A stretch of DNA of 64,000 nt from Porphyra umbilicalis. Its lineage: Eukaryota; Rhodophyta; Bangiophyceae; Bangiales; Bangiaceae. Below the pieces are notes generated by a model. That model was not told the DNA's origin, made no database searches, and worked only from the letters and a program-made list of their open reading frames with translations. Below, piece by piece: positions 1 to 11,036 of the stretch; within the stretch, counting starts at the first letter, position 1; every line of letters begins with the position of its first letter. A program made the translations under genes and the position numbers. Where the stretch lies: the NCBI GenBank assembly GCA_002049455.2, contig KV919048.1:38213-102212 (forward strand). The letters are read 5' to 3'.

Positions 1-1567
1 CCCTGAAGGCCAGGGTATTGCACGCACGTGCCTGGAATCTGTCACTTGCACAGTGTGATGTGCGATGACACCAATCACTCGACTCCTCCGAGACCGCCCG
101 TGCATGCAACACGCCACTGGAGTCACGAACGCTGCAGCTGTGCCCCCGCCGCGACTCCACCTCGCCGGATCCGGAGTCGGTCGTGAGGACGGCCGGCTCC
201 AACCGAGGCCCATGCAATTGGCATGCTCCGGAACATATGACTTATCCTTCCAGCAGACCAATTGGATCCAAATTGTTGCGCGGTGTGGCTAAACCACGTG
301 CGACTGGTAGCCAATCACATGGCCTTTTGGTTTCACACCGGGTTTTCTGAATACGAAACGGCCGAGCCTGCCCAGGATCACACGGTGTCTCTCGAGCGGG
401 CCATCTCGACTGAAAGGACTCCCGGGCTGAACTCACGCCGAGTTAATACACTGTGGATCGGCTCTTAGAGCTCCTCTGGCTCTCCATTGGCAGAGGCCCT
501 CAATCCGGACCATCCATTGGCTGGAATCTGTGCTGTCAGATTAATGCCAAACACGAAAGCACTCTGGGCTAAAAGTGCCGTCGAATTCAACGTGGCTGCT
601 CTGAAGTGCGCCCTTTTTGTGGCTCGGCCGATTCTCAGACGCAAGATGCGTGCAGCAAGCACTCGGAGCGGTCGCACGACTGTCGGGGTGGCGGACCCCC
701 GCCCGTATGCGCCCACCCCACATGTATGCGGCTACCCTGCCCCCCCGCCCCCGGGCCTACGGATGCCTATGTATCAACGAGGTATGCGCACCTTTTTGGC
801 CTCCATCTGAGTGCGTTTCTCGTCGGTTGTCCGAGTGCCTCCACCCCCCCGCGGGTTCGTCACCGGTGCACCGTTGCGTCGCGCCCTCCCTTGCAGCCCA
901 CGTCTAGACGTCTCAAGCCTTCCCGTGCCATTGCACCCTTCTCCCTTCCGCCCCCGCTTCTTCTCCCCCCATTCCGCCGCCCCTTGCCTTCGCCATGCCC
1001 CCATCGCTTTGGTTGTGCTCGCTGCATCTTTCCTTTTGCTCCATTACTGCATTGTACCTCGTTGCTGTACCCTCCCACAGCAGAATTGACGACCTCCTCC
1101 GCCATGCGTCAACAGCCACCCCCCATTGGCATCTGCCTCGTCGCCGTGTCGGCGTGTCGGACAAGCATGCGCCAGTGTCAGTCCTTGAGAGGAGAGTGCG
1201 AGGTATGTGCAGCGGTTGTTACTTGTCTCAACTACCCCTCGTTCTCGTGCCACTTGCACTGCGGCCATTGTCTCTCTGCCTCGCTGTTGTGTGTGTACCT
1301 CTGAGGTCACCGTATGAGTTGGCACACGTCGGACCATCGGTATGGTGCGAGTTGGTGCACGGCGGGGCGCGCTGAGTGTTTGCGGCGCGGTGTGATCGGT
1401 TTCATACACGCCCGAGGTGCTTTCAGCGCCTGACATCCCGTGTTCAGGCAACATACGCTCTTTCGGTCCTGCTTTTCGACTTCTGTTTTTCTCTTTTCCC
1501 TGCCCTCTGCATCCCTCTCTCTGTGTGTCACTACTCGCTCCAGTGCGTGTCGCAAGCGAAATCTTGT
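1..1567. other. Intergenic stretch, no gene recognised
   Basis: No open frame here shows a recognisable domain, and the frames that are open overlap each other on both strands with pyrimidine-rich low-complexity translations. The part from about 720 to 1520 is strongly C/T-rich on the plus strand. It could be a UTR or promoter of a gene outside the window, but nothing in the sequence settles that. Confidence 0.5.
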
Positions 1568-4243
1568 TTACTCTCTTCGAGCCCACTTCTCCCTCCTCAC
1601 GTGCGCGTCGATCGTGTCAGTGGCCACCTCATGCAAATCATCAGCCCACTTCTTTCTATCCTTTCTCTCCTTCTCCTCCTTGGCCACGCACACAGGAACG
1701 TCCTCCCGGTTCGGCCGCAGCCGCTTGTCGCCCACCTTGGTGGCCTTTTGCGCTCCAAGCACGACTGGCTTGCGTGCGGGCCCGTACTGCGTCAGGTCCG
1801 ACTCGCACGCCTCCCGCTCGAGCGCCATGGAGCGCATAAACGCCGCTGCTGATGCCAGTTTCGACCCCAGCGAGTACTTACGGGCGCTCTGCCCGTAGCG
1901 CCTGTGCCAGGCCTCTATGGCTTGTTCTCCATATAGGCCAATGCTCCCGTAGAGGTGCATAAAGTCGGCGGCGTGGCAGAGCAACGTGTGGAGTTTGGGG
2001 GAAATGCTCATCCAGGGAAATGAGCGTTTCAGATGAGTAACCAGGGCGGTGGCGTCCGCCCGGAACTGCTTGACCTCCTCGGCCGTGGCAGTAGCTGCCC
2101 GGTTCAGGAGCTTTCGCACTCTGTTCCAGAGCAGCCATGCGCGCTTGTACGCCGTGTGGTACTCCTCCGAGAGCTCTAGCAATAGCAGCCGGCAGATGGC
2201 GTCGCTCCTGTCACCTATGCGGTGACAGTCGCGGCCTATGAATCCCCCGCCGTGGTAGGTGACAGGCGTCACCCCCACCTCCTCCCGTAGCAGCGCCGCC
2301 AGGTGGTGCGTAAACCGCAACCCCGCCGCCGAGCCCTTGCACTTAATTACGCACTCGGTGGCAAGGACGAGGAATCGACCGTTCACCCCAAGCGTAATGT
2401 GCAACAGAATTACCACGATCTGCTTCGGATCAACCGTCAAAAGAGGCGGCAGCTCTACGGACAGATGCGCTTATTGGCGCTCCGACGGAGTGCCGCTGCT
2501 ACCGCTGCCATCATTGCCGCTGCCGCTGTGCCCCACCCGTGCGCCGCTGGCAAACTGCGTCGACGAGCGCAACGTCCTTGGGCCCGCCACATCCTGGAGT
2601 GTCATGTACTTGGCTTCCAGTGCGGAGTGCTTGCGGCTCGGCGACCACGTGCTGAGGCAATTCAGGCACGGCATGGTCGCGCTCGGGCCCTTGTGCCCTA
2701 GCACCGTGCAGAGGGCAGCATAGTCTCCTGTGAGGAACAAGCGCACGGCCCGCTTCGCCCCGTCCACCAGCAGGCCTCCCGCGAGTAGCGCGGTGATCTG
2801 CGGCGCCAGTGTCTTCAGCATCGAGTCCAGGTCGTCGTACTGGTCCTTTTCGCAAGGATACACCGCGGAGAGGATGGAATTGTTGGGGTTGTTGGGGCGC
2901 GCTTGATTGATGATTCCGACCACTATCTTGACGGAGGCAGGTTTGCCTCCCTTGTCGAGGCCAACAGTCACGTGGACGTTGTTCATGTTGGGCGGGGGGC
3001 GACCGGACTGCACGCCCGGTTCGCTCGCGTCCGCTTCCATTAATATGATGGTCTTCGTCACGGGCCGGTAGTTTTCGTCGTACACTTGACGCTCCACGAA
3101 GCGGCCAGACTCGCAGAGCGCAGACACTCGCTCCTGCAACGCCAGCGAGAGGCTTGCGATGTGGGCGCCAGCGCTGTCTACCTTGATCTGATTTGCAGGC
3201 ATCGCCGCGAGGCGCTTGCGGGCCTGGCGCAGCTTGGCGACACTGGCCATGCCAACACGGCTGCCCCCGAAGACACGCCTAATGAGCGCAAATCCTGGAT
3301 GACTCAGCCCAGCCACCTCCAGTAGCCCCACCTACTCCTCAGCAGAGGGCACGCCGCTGAGGCTGCCCGACGGCACACGCGATGGCCCGCCGGTGCGCAT
3401 TCCAGGATCGGCAGCTGCCACTGGTACCGAGGTGTTGGAGGGACAAGTCACTAGCAATTCCTTGCGGGCGGCAGCCCGGCGTTTGTTTGCCTGACTTTTC
3501 TTGACGGACGCCTTGCAGGGCGACACTCGCCGCGTGTAAATGGCTGCTGCGCCATTGCTGCGGGTCAGCCGCAGCACGTCGGGCGAGCCACGCAGCAGAA
3601 CAGCACTGGCAATCCTTCCAAAAATCTCCTTGTCCTCAGCGTTGTCGAATCGTCCAGCCTGCAAGGCTTCAAGAAGCATCTTGCAGGTTGCAGCAGCAGG
3701 GCGGGGGGAGGAGAGGCTGGGGGTACCAGCTGCCTGCTCAACGGGTGTGCTTGGAGGGCGACGAGCCGGCAGATCAGGCGGCTGGGAGGCCAGCTCACAC
3801 GCTCCCACCGTCGCGGCCAAAGCACCACCGACCAAAAGGTTAACGCGTCTTAAGGTCCCAACACATGCTGTTGAAGCAGGTGGAGCCATTGCCGCGAGGG
3901 TGCGCGACACAGGCGGGGGAGGAGGGCGTAAGGTGGGCGTGTGGGGTGGTTTAGATCCACAGGAGGTCCCCCCGTTCGGGAGAGGCGTGGGTACCGAAGC
4001 TGGGGCGCCCACAGGGAGCAGGGGGGAGTAAGGAGAAGCAGAGGGCGTGGAACTGCTTGCCTCGCGGCGCGCCGTTCTCCTTCTATTGGAAAAACACGTG
4101 TCACAAAGACCGTGAGGGGTGCCGCTGCCGTCCCTGCCCAGCTCCTCGGCGCCTTGCTTGCAGGGCACGACCGGAAGATTCGCCACGACAGCAGGGAATG
4201 AACCGCGAGGGTACGACTGGGCCCAACCTCGCCACTTGTCCAT
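1568..4243 (-). pseudogene. DDE-type transposase-like gene with two in-frame stops
   Basis: One minus-strand reading frame runs from an ATG at 4243 to a stop at 1568 and is broken only by a TAG at 3334-3332 and a TAA at 2473-2471. Similar-looking sequence continues in the same frame across both stops. The N-terminal part has a Cys-containing stretch (CKQGAEELGRDGSGTPHGLC, then another Cys nearby). The middle has a segment near 2690-2740 with GDYAALCTVLGHKG followed by a CxxC pair, and the C-terminal part has EQAIEAWHRRYGQ near 1911-1950. That order, an acidic strand with an inserted CxxC finger and then a conserved Glu helix, is typical of RNase-H-fold transposases, loosely recalling RAG1/Transib or Tnp2 types. 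I cannot assign the superfamily. Two small introns could remove the stops, but I saw no convincing splice sites, so decay is preferred. Confidence 0.55.
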
Positions 4244-4629
4244 TCCCTTCGTTTTTTGAGGAGGAGACGTGAACAGTCGACGCACAGGTATGCCCACACC
4301 GTGCCGTGGAAAGCGAGAACAATGTCTGCTGCTGTTGCCCTGCGTTAAAAATGGAAAAGAGATAGGAAACAGCGGGGAGGACGCACGCGTATCGAAAGGA
4401 GCACTGCTGGTAATAGAGGAGAAGGTTGAGCGTCGAGTCCCTCCTAGTGCCCGGGCCGTAGCGCCCCCCCGCCCCCCCCCCCCCCCCCACACGCTCGCGT
4501 CCCCCTTGCACGGACAAGTGCAACGACCATACGTGGACAAGATTTACCTCCGCTCTTCATCATTGGCCACCATCTTGAGCCCCACCACAGGAAGACGACA
4601 ACGGCGCAGCGATTGCCCGAGCGCCTGTA

Positions 4630-4743
4630 GAAAATCGACTGCTGGCGACGATGCAGAGGCGAGACATGACCCGCTGATTGCCTATGGAAAACCGACTGCA
4701 GGCGACGGTGCACGGGCAAGACGTGATCCGCGGATCAAGTTAA
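4630..4743. repeat. 57-bp tandem dimer
   Basis: Two head-to-tail units, 4630-4686 and 4687-4743, both start GAAAA(T/C)CGACTGC and keep the same order of short blocks, with scattered substitutions. Only two units are present. Confidence 0.65.
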
Positions 4744-4773
4744 TGCCCACGGCTCATCCTGGATTGTCAGCCA

Positions 4774-4914
4774 CCTCTGTTAGAGAGGCCTTAGATGCGA
4801 AAATTGGGACGCGTCCCACCCTTCTCACAGGGGCCGTAGAGGCAGAATCGGCGACGCGTCGGCGGAATCGGCGACGCGTCCGCAATTCGTCGTTTGCGGC
4901 CTCTGTGAGAGGGG
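4774..4914. repeat. Imperfect inverted repeat (MITE-like hairpin)
   Basis: The left arm begins CCTCTGTTAGAGAGGCC and runs to GGACGCGTCC. The right arm is its imperfect reverse complement, ending GGCCTCTGTGAGAGG. Between them is a small tandem with the block GAATCGGCGACGCGTC twice. It may be a small foldback element, but no target duplication was identified. Confidence 0.45.
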
Positions 4915-5044
4915 AATTTTCTCTCGACCACTCACGTTTTTGCACGTCGCAGCTTGTCTTTTCAAACACCCGATGTAAAGCTCAAAGCCGTAAGAGCTGG
5001 CTTAACTCGGCGTGAACTGGGGACTGCGCCATCGGCTGGAAACG

Positions 5045-5190
5045 CCCATCCAAAGCCCATCCAAAGCTCAGCGGTATCCCATCCAAAACTCTGTTGGATG
5101 GGCTTGGATGAGCAGGAGAAGCCCATCCGTCAACAACGAAGGAGTGGCGAGACAGCATCCAAGGCCCATCTAAAACCCGTTTGGATGGGG
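5045..5190. repeat. Cluster of CCATCCAAA motifs in both orientations
   Basis: The heptamer CCATCCA or its complement TGGATGG occurs many times in about 140 bp, starting as a direct repeat (GCCCATCCAAAGCCCATCC) and then in opposed orientation, so the segment can fold on itself. Function unknown. Confidence 0.5.
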
Positions 5191-5665
5191 ATTCTGCCGG
5201 CCGTGACGATGCCGCCGACACCGGTGGGCGTCCACCGGTGCACAATAATCGAAGGCCGCTGCCAGTCATTGATATGGCTGCCGCTTCTCAGATACTTATT
5301 CTTCGTTAAATCTCTTCCTTTGGTCAGCTGTCATCGTCCCCGCTCCTTATCCGTGCGGCATCACGAGATCTCGACCTAGGGTTCACGAGGCTAAAAACAT
5401 AGCCTCCCTGGCCTTGCATTCTTCCCGATTTGGTCAGTGATAAATCGGGTGCTGTCGAGAATCGGGCACATCGGATGCCCCTGATCGATACGAATGCGGA
5501 AGTGGGCACCAACGGGTGGGATGTGTTGCGCTTCGTGCTCCGTTTTTTTCTTCTGAGGACCCGAGGGCCACCCTCTGATACTTCTATAAAGTTTGGGGTC
5601 GATTGATGTACATGCGCCAAAACCAGAGCCGTTTTGCCATAGGACTAATAAGATGAGATAGACTT

Positions 5666-5968
5666 TAGTGTCTATTCTACCGAGTGCATCATTTGATGCC
5701 CTGGGCATCATTTGATGCACTTTTGTGTCACCATTTTCCTCGTGCTTCCCAGCCTCGCACGCTCCTTTTGACAACAGAAACGGACTCAGAGAGGTCTTGT
5801 CACACTTGAGGGAACTCGGAGCCATTGTGCTACGGATACAAACGGGGGGTGCTCCAGATGCCGAAAAAAGGGGTGTCGAACCGTCGTTGTCTGGCCCTAT
5901 GAGAGGGTGCATCATTTGATGCACCACCTGGCATCATTTGATGCCATTTTACGGTTGATTAGACACTA
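5666..5968. mobile_element. MITE-like element with GCATCATTTGATGC palindromes at both ends
   Basis: The 303-bp segment begins TAGTGTCTA and ends TAGACACTA. Inside each end lies a pair of copies of the palindrome GCATCATTTGATGC (5684-5720 and 5906-5945). The terminal 35 bp or so are imperfect inverted repeats of each other. There is no coding capacity. Size and symmetry fit a non-autonomous DNA transposon. The superfamily is not assigned, because the target duplication is not clear. Confidence 0.6.
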
Positions 5969-6082
5969 GCTAGCGAGGATGCACGCCCAAGCAGGACGCA
6001 TCACGGGAGAATGACGACGAAAAACGACCAGAAAAAAAAAGGACGAGACCCCAAAAATGAAGCACACCCTACCGCGCCCGCG

Positions 6083-8629
6083 TCACCGGACCTTGCCACC
6101 CTCGGGCACGCCGTCAGACGACACCCGTACCCCCTCCCCGCCCCCTTGCCTCGGCATCACCCGCAGCGCGTGCGTCTTGTCAAACAGGATGTCCCCCTGT
6201 TTGCCGACGCGCAGGCGCTTGGCCGCCGCCTGGAATGTTGCCCGGTCGAGTGGCACCGCCGGCAGCGCCACCGTCGCGCCGGCAGGCGCGACCGCGTCAC
6301 CCACCGCCGGCGCCACCCCCCCCCCGCCGGCCGCGTCCGCAAAAGCGAGCACGCGCGTCACCTTTTTCTTGTCCGCCGCAAGGATCATGGCGCGCGACTG
6401 GACGCCCGCGAGCGTCGCGGGCGCCATGTTGCACGCAACGACCACGCGGCGGTCGCGGAGCTCCTCGACGGTGTAGGCGTCGCGGAGGCCCGCCACCAGC
6501 GGCCGCGTCGTCGGCGTACCGTCCGCGTCCGCCTCACCAACGTCGACCGTCGCCACGTACAGGCGGTCCGACTCGGGGTGGGGCGCCACCGACGCGACGC
6601 GGCCGACGCGGAGGTCCATGACAAACGCGTCGCTGGCGGCGGTGGCGGCGGTGGCGGCGGCGGCGGCCGCGTCGCCGGCCGCCGCCGCGGGCGCGCCCGC
6701 AAAGCGGCCACGGAACGCCTCCGCGTCGGCCGCCGAGATGAGAGAGAAGAGGGGTGTCGGCTTGGCCGCCGTCGCGTGACCCGCCGGCAGCAGCGGCGGG
6801 GAAAAGGTCGTCGGCAGCGCCACCGCCGCGTCGGTCCGGTCGACGCCGAGCCGCGCGAGCGCGGCGGCCGACCAGGCCTGCCCGAGAAACGGTTCGAGGA
6901 GCGACGCGAGGAGGACAACGACGCTGGCAGAGTAAGCGAGCGCCGACCCCGCCGCCGCCGCGTCCGTCTTGACCGTGTGCCATGGTTTGGCGGCTTGGAG
7001 GAATTGGTTGCCGAGGCGGGAGACAGCCATGGCGCACTTGAGGGCGGCCTTGATGGACAAGCCGTCAAAGGCTTCGAGGTAGGCCGTCAGCTCCGCGTTG
7101 ATGGCGGCGGTCGACTCGACGACCGCCGCGTCCGTCGTGTCGAGCGCCGGCACGACCGCGTCAAAAGTGGAGGCCAAGAACGTGGCCGTCCGGTGCATAA
7201 AGTTGCCTAAGTTGTTGAGCAGCTCATCATTGTTCTTGGCCCGCAAGTCAGACCAGGTGAACGTCGCGTCGGCCGTCTCGGGCCGGTTGACGAGGAGGTA
7301 GTAGCGCCACACGGCTCGATCAATGCCCGTTTCGCGAGCGCCGGTGCCAAAGACGCCGACGCCGCGGGACTTGGAGAACTTGCCAGCCTCGTACTGCAGG
7401 TACTCGGTCGTCGACAGGTGCCGTACCATTGTCCACGGGCGGCGGCTGCCCAGCTGGGCCGCGGGGAACACCACCGTGTGGAAGGGCACGTTGTCCTTGC
7501 CCATAAACTGGATCAGTTCCACCTTGGGCCTGGCGCCCGTCGGGAGTGCGGCGCCCTCCCCGCGAGCACCCGCGGCCGCCTTGGACGCGGCCGCCCCCGC
7601 TTCGTCTGCCGCCGACGACGACGCGACCGTGGGCGTCACCCCCTCCGACGCGGGCGTCGGTGGCAGCGGCGGCCGGTCGCTCGCCTCCCACCACTCCCGC
7701 CAGTGGTCCGGCGCGTACTCGGCGGTGATGCTCAGGTAACCGATAGGCGCGTCAAACCACACGTAAAACACCTTGTCGGTGAAGCCGTCGAGGGGCACGG
7801 GCACCCCCCAGTCGAGGTCCCGCGTAATGCACCGCGGCTGCAGGCCGTCGCGGAGCCACGTTTTGGTCATGGACACGGCGTTGGCCGACCAAAAGCCGCC
7901 CCCCGCCTGGGTGTCCTTGGACCACCGGTCGACCGCGTCGGCCAACGCGGGCAGGTCGAGAAAGAGGTGGCGGCTGGCCCGCGTCTCGGGCGTCTGCCCA
8001 CACGTCGCGCAGCATGGGCGCAGCAGCTCCGCCGGGTTGAGCAACGCGGAGCAGGCATCACACTGGTCCCCGCGGGCGTCCTCGTAGCCACACATGGGGC
8101 ACGTGCCGACAACATACCGGTCCGCGAGCGGCCGCTGACACGTCGCCGCGCAGTAGAGCTGGTGCACGTCGTCGGGGAAGACCAGCCCCGCCTCGTGGAG
8201 CGCCCAAAACATCTCGTGCACGATGGCCGTCTGTGAGGGGGTGGACGTGCGGCCAAAGTGGTCGAAGCGGATGTCAAACCAGTCGTAGACGCCCGCGTGG
8301 AGGGCGGTGAAGCGGTCGCAGATGGTGCGGGGAGTGACTCCCTCCTGTTGCGCCTTGTTTTCCGTCGCTGTCCCGTACTCATCCGTGCCGCACACGTAGA
8401 TGACGTTGACGCCCCGCTGGCGCAGGTACCGCGCGTAGACGTCGGCGGAGAGGACGGCGCCGACGAGGTTGCCCAGGTGCGGCACGTTGTTGCAGTAGGG
8501 TAGCGCAGACGTCACCAGGACGTTACGCTGCCCGGCAATGGGGCGGCGGGGGGTGGGGCGAGCAGCCGCAGCGTCAGCCGCGCCGCCGTTGACGCTCAGG
8601 CCCGCCAGCTGATCGCTGGCGGCCTCCAT
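6083..8629 (-). CDS. Methionyl-tRNA synthetase, cytosolic type, with C-terminal EMAPII-like tRNA-binding domain
   Basis: Charges tRNA-Met with methionine for cytosolic translation. The 848-residue frame is uninterrupted. The class I signature HLGN is at residues 51-54 after PYCNNVP, and the KMSKS loop is present as KFSKSRGVGVFG at 417-421 onward, the eukaryotic cytosolic form. Between them is a zinc-binding knuckle region with several CxxC pairs (CPMCGYEDARGDQCDAC). An Ala/Pro-rich insertion of about 50 residues precedes the FMGKDNVPFHT motif. After the anticodon-binding helices and a poly-Ala linker, an OB-fold related to EMAPII/Arc1p starts near residue 670 (FVMDLRVGRV...HPESDRLYV) and runs almost to the C-terminus. 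The start is the first ATG in frame (8629). The gene appears intronless and lies on the same strand as the next two host genes. Confidence 0.95.
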   Translation of the reverse strand: MEAASDQLAGLSVNGGAADAAAARPTPRRPIAGQRNVLVTSALPYCNNVPHLGNLVGAVLSADVYARYLRQRGVNVIYVCGTDEYGTATENKAQQEGVTPRTICDRFTALHAGVYDWFDIRFDHFGRTSTPSQTAIVHEMFWALHEAGLVFPDDVHQLYCAATCQRPLADRYVVGTCPMCGYEDARGDQCDACSALLNPAELLRPCCATCGQTPETRASRHLFLDLPALADAVDRWSKDTQAGGGFWSANAVSMTKTWLRDGLQPRCITRDLDWGVPVPLDGFTDKVFYVWFDAPIGYLSITAEYAPDHWREWWEASDRPPLPPTPASEGVTPTVASSSAADEAGAAASKAAAGARGEGAALPTGARPKVELIQFMGKDNVPFHTVVFPAAQLGSRRPWTMVRHLSTTEYLQYEAGKFSKSRGVGVFGTGARETGIDRAVWRYYLLVNRPETADATFTWSDLRAKNNDELLNNLGNFMHRTATFLASTFDAVVPALDTTDAAVVESTAAINAELTAYLEAFDGLSIKAALKCAMAVSRLGNQFLQAAKPWHTVKTDAAAAGSALAYSASVVVLLASLLEPFLGQAWSAAALARLGVDRTDAAVALPTTFSPPLLPAGHATAAKPTPLFSLISAADAEAFRGRFAGAPAAAAGDAAAAAATAATAASDAFVMDLRVGRVASVAPHPESDRLYVATVDVGEADADGTPTTRPLVAGLRDAYTVEELRDRRVVVACNMAPATLAGVQSRAMILAADKKKVTRVLAFADAAGGGGVAPAVGDAVAPAGATVALPAVPLDRATFQAAAKRLRVGKQGDILFDKTHALRVMPRQGGGEGVRVSSDGVPEGGKVR

Positions 8630-9041
8630 GGTTGGCAAACCCCAGGGCTAGCGGCAGCCGACACGAGTTGGAGACGCGGGATGCAGGGGCGGCGCGGTAG
8701 TAGCAAGACGCCGTTGAAACCGGCAGGTCAATGGCAGTGGTAATCGTCAGCGAGGCAAACAGTGGCACGCGCGGAGGCAGTCTGGGGAGTTCGGGTCGAC
8801 GTCGTGACGTCGCTGGACGTCGACGTCCTCGACTAGCCCACGGAAAAACTGTCGGGTGGCAATAACATCATCAGAAGTACATACAATTGATCCGACTTGT
8901 CTACCGAAAACCTTTTTATGCCACCGCAGGGAGAGACGACGCACATGTGCCGTAGGACAATTTACCAGAGTGGCCCTGGGCCGACCAGGCGCCCGCACAG
9001 TCTCTGTGACCTCCGTCAAACAACCCATCTTCCCCCGTCTC
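8630..9041. other. Intergenic region between MetRS and the WD40 gene
   Basis: This is the expected 3' UTR of the WD40 gene and the promoter of the MetRS gene, both on the minus strand. No further gene or RNA was recognised. A long minus-strand open frame crosses it but shows no domain. Confidence 0.5.
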
Positions 9042-10548
9042 TCAAAGCCCCTCAAACTGTAGCTCCGCCACCGTCTTGTCCCAACTCGCGGAGAAGATGC
9101 TCCCCCCCCCCCCCACGCGACGCCCCGCACAAAGTCTGCGTGGTGGAAGGAGCGCCCGCCCAGACTCCCGTCGCCGAGCTGCAACACGGTCACCGCCGGA
9201 CAGTCTGAGCCGCACGCAACCACCCCCCCGCCGACCGCCGCCGTCGGCGCAATCGCCCGCACCGGCCGCCAAAACGCGTCGGTCACCCACACCGCCCCGC
9301 GGCTCGCCGCCCGCACGTCCCACAGCGCCACGTCGCACCGGTCGGTGGCGACGAGGACGCCCGTGCCGTCGGGCGCGTAGGCCGCCGCCGTAACCGCGTC
9401 GCCGGTGAGGGGCAAGACCATGGCGGGCAGCCGCGAAGCAGACGCGGGGGTGGCCGGCCCCCCGCCGCGCCCGCCATCGCCATCGCCGCCGCCAGCGCCG
9501 CCGGCGCCGAGGCCGCCGCCACCGCCAGTGCCGCCGCCGCCGACACCCCCAACGCCGCTGTCGCCGCCGCCGCCGGCAGCGTCGGAAGCGCCAAACCGGT
9601 CGTCCCACACCGCCGCCCGCCCGTCTTGGGAGGCGGTCAAGAGGCCCCCGCCGCGCGACGCGACCAGCGACGACGGTGGCGGGAAGTCCACCGCCGTCAC
9701 CGCGCACGAGTGGCCAATGATACGCGACGGGGCAGCGGCGGGGGAGGCCACATCCCAGACGAGCGCCACCCCGTCTGAGCCGCCAGACGCGACGCGCTGG
9801 ACAGTGCCAGCGTCGCCACCGGCGGCCGAGGCAGGGGAGGAGGCGCCACCTGATGCGGACGCTGGGCTGGCGTCGCCGCCGGGCGACGTCAGGGGGGAGG
9901 AGGAGAGGGCAGCGACGCAGATGGAGGAGCCCCCGTCGTGGCCGCCTGGGAGGGGGAGGATGCCACCTGAGTGGACCACGCGCACGACGCCGTCATCGCC
10001 GCCGGCGATAAACTGGCCTTCGGCTAGGGTGGCCAAGGAAGAAAGGCCAACCTCTACCTGTGAGGGAGACATGGACCAAGCAGAGGAGCAGTAAAGCAAC
10101 CAGACATCGATAAGGGAAACCAGAAGGCGCGTGATACAGACATCAGCCCGGGAAGGACACCACACATGAAACGGAGGGTCAGATGCGCACTCCTGAGTGC
10201 ATCGACAAACAGAGCGTGACTCTTCCTGCATGCATCTTGAACGCAGCCCCCCTCCGTCTCTGATGTACTTGATTTCTTGCACAACCACTTGCTTTTCGCA
10301 GGACACACCCGCACCACCGTCCTCCGCCGACCTCGCACACCACCAGCGCCAGTGGAACGTACCTCTAATTGCGCTTCGGTCTGCCCGCCACGGATCAGCC
10401 CAATGACCCGCCCATCCCACACCGCCCCCGTCAGCGAGGAAGTGGCTGCCACGGCATTCCCGTCGCCCGCGTAGATGACAGCGTCGACATGCCGGTCCAG
10501 CCGCCACACCGTGCCGACGGTGGCGGCAGGTGCGGCGGCGTACGTCAT
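9042..10548 (-). CDS. WD40-repeat protein, methylosome MEP50/WDR77-like
   Basis: Exon 1 is 10548-10363, 62 codons ending in phase 0. A GTACGT donor opens a 305-nt intron closed by CTCACAG, and exon 2 starts at 10057. The joined protein has about seven WD blades, including GAVWDGRVIGL, VASGGSDGVALVWD, LLTASQDGRAAVWD and DVALWDVRAA. Blade 6 ends HHADFVRGVAW and the last blade reads IFSASWDKTVAELQFEGL before the stop. The order TSSLTGAVW near the N-terminus, an acidic DDG blade, and HxDFVRxxxW near the C-terminus resembles WDR77/MEP50, the partner of the arginine methyltransferase PRMT5. A frameshift sits exactly in a 13-base G run (plus 9102-9114), so the last 20 or so residues are in another frame. 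A length error there is likely. The start ATG precedes TYAAAP; upstream frames are noise. Confidence 0.65.
10058..10362 (-). other. Spliceosomal intron of the WD40 gene
   Basis: The donor AG|GTACGTTCC and the acceptor CCTCACAG|GTAG join two WD40-coding frames in phase. Without splicing, neither side gives a complete propeller. Confidence 0.75.
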
Positions 10549-11036
10549 TGCAGCGAGTGCAGAGGGGGCGGGTGGCGGGCACACGCAAATGCGACACGTG
10601 GACGCACAGACGTTACAGACCAAAGGAGTAGGAGGGAGGGGATATGCCTAGCCCAGAGAGAGAAGGCAGCATAGGCGAGAATGGCGTCGAGACCAACACA
10701 GTAAAGGATCACGCCGTCGGCGACCCGCGAGCCGCACACCCGCTGGTGCTTCGCGTAGCCAATGCATGACAGAGAAGTGGGTACAGTATCAATTACATTT
10801 GCAAATCCCTCTCGGCTGTTGGCTATGTCCTCCGTGCCGAGGGCCCAAGGGCGGTGCGTCAGCGCGGTCTGCGCTGCAAAACAGCTTTCCATGCAGTTGG
10901 GCTGCCATGCCGCTCTGAGACAAGACCGGCCAAAGCAGGGCCAACACGTCGATGGCCGCATGTTGTCCCCTGTCAGCGGCAGGCGTACAAAAAAAAGGAA
11001 GAGACAAGAGGAAACAACCACACCAGACGCCCCCAC
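10549..11036. other. Intergenic region between the WD40 gene and the protease gene
   Basis: No gene recognised. It should hold the promoter of the WD40 gene and the 3' UTR of the protease gene, both minus strand. Open frames on either strand give low-complexity translations. Confidence 0.5.

Larger units (their letters stand above)
4244..5665. other. Repeat-rich intergenic DNA
   Basis: No gene recognised. The stretch holds a 17-base C run at 4472-4488, a 57-bp tandem pair, a hairpin-forming segment and a cluster of CCATCC motifs, listed separately. Open frames here are short and show no domains. Confidence 0.5.

Noticed and set aside
8747-10597. A 616-codon minus-strand frame as the full WD40 gene
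   Set aside because: Its first 180 codons read through an intron and its last 100 codons follow a homopolymer frame error. Real exon 1 and the last blade are in other frames.
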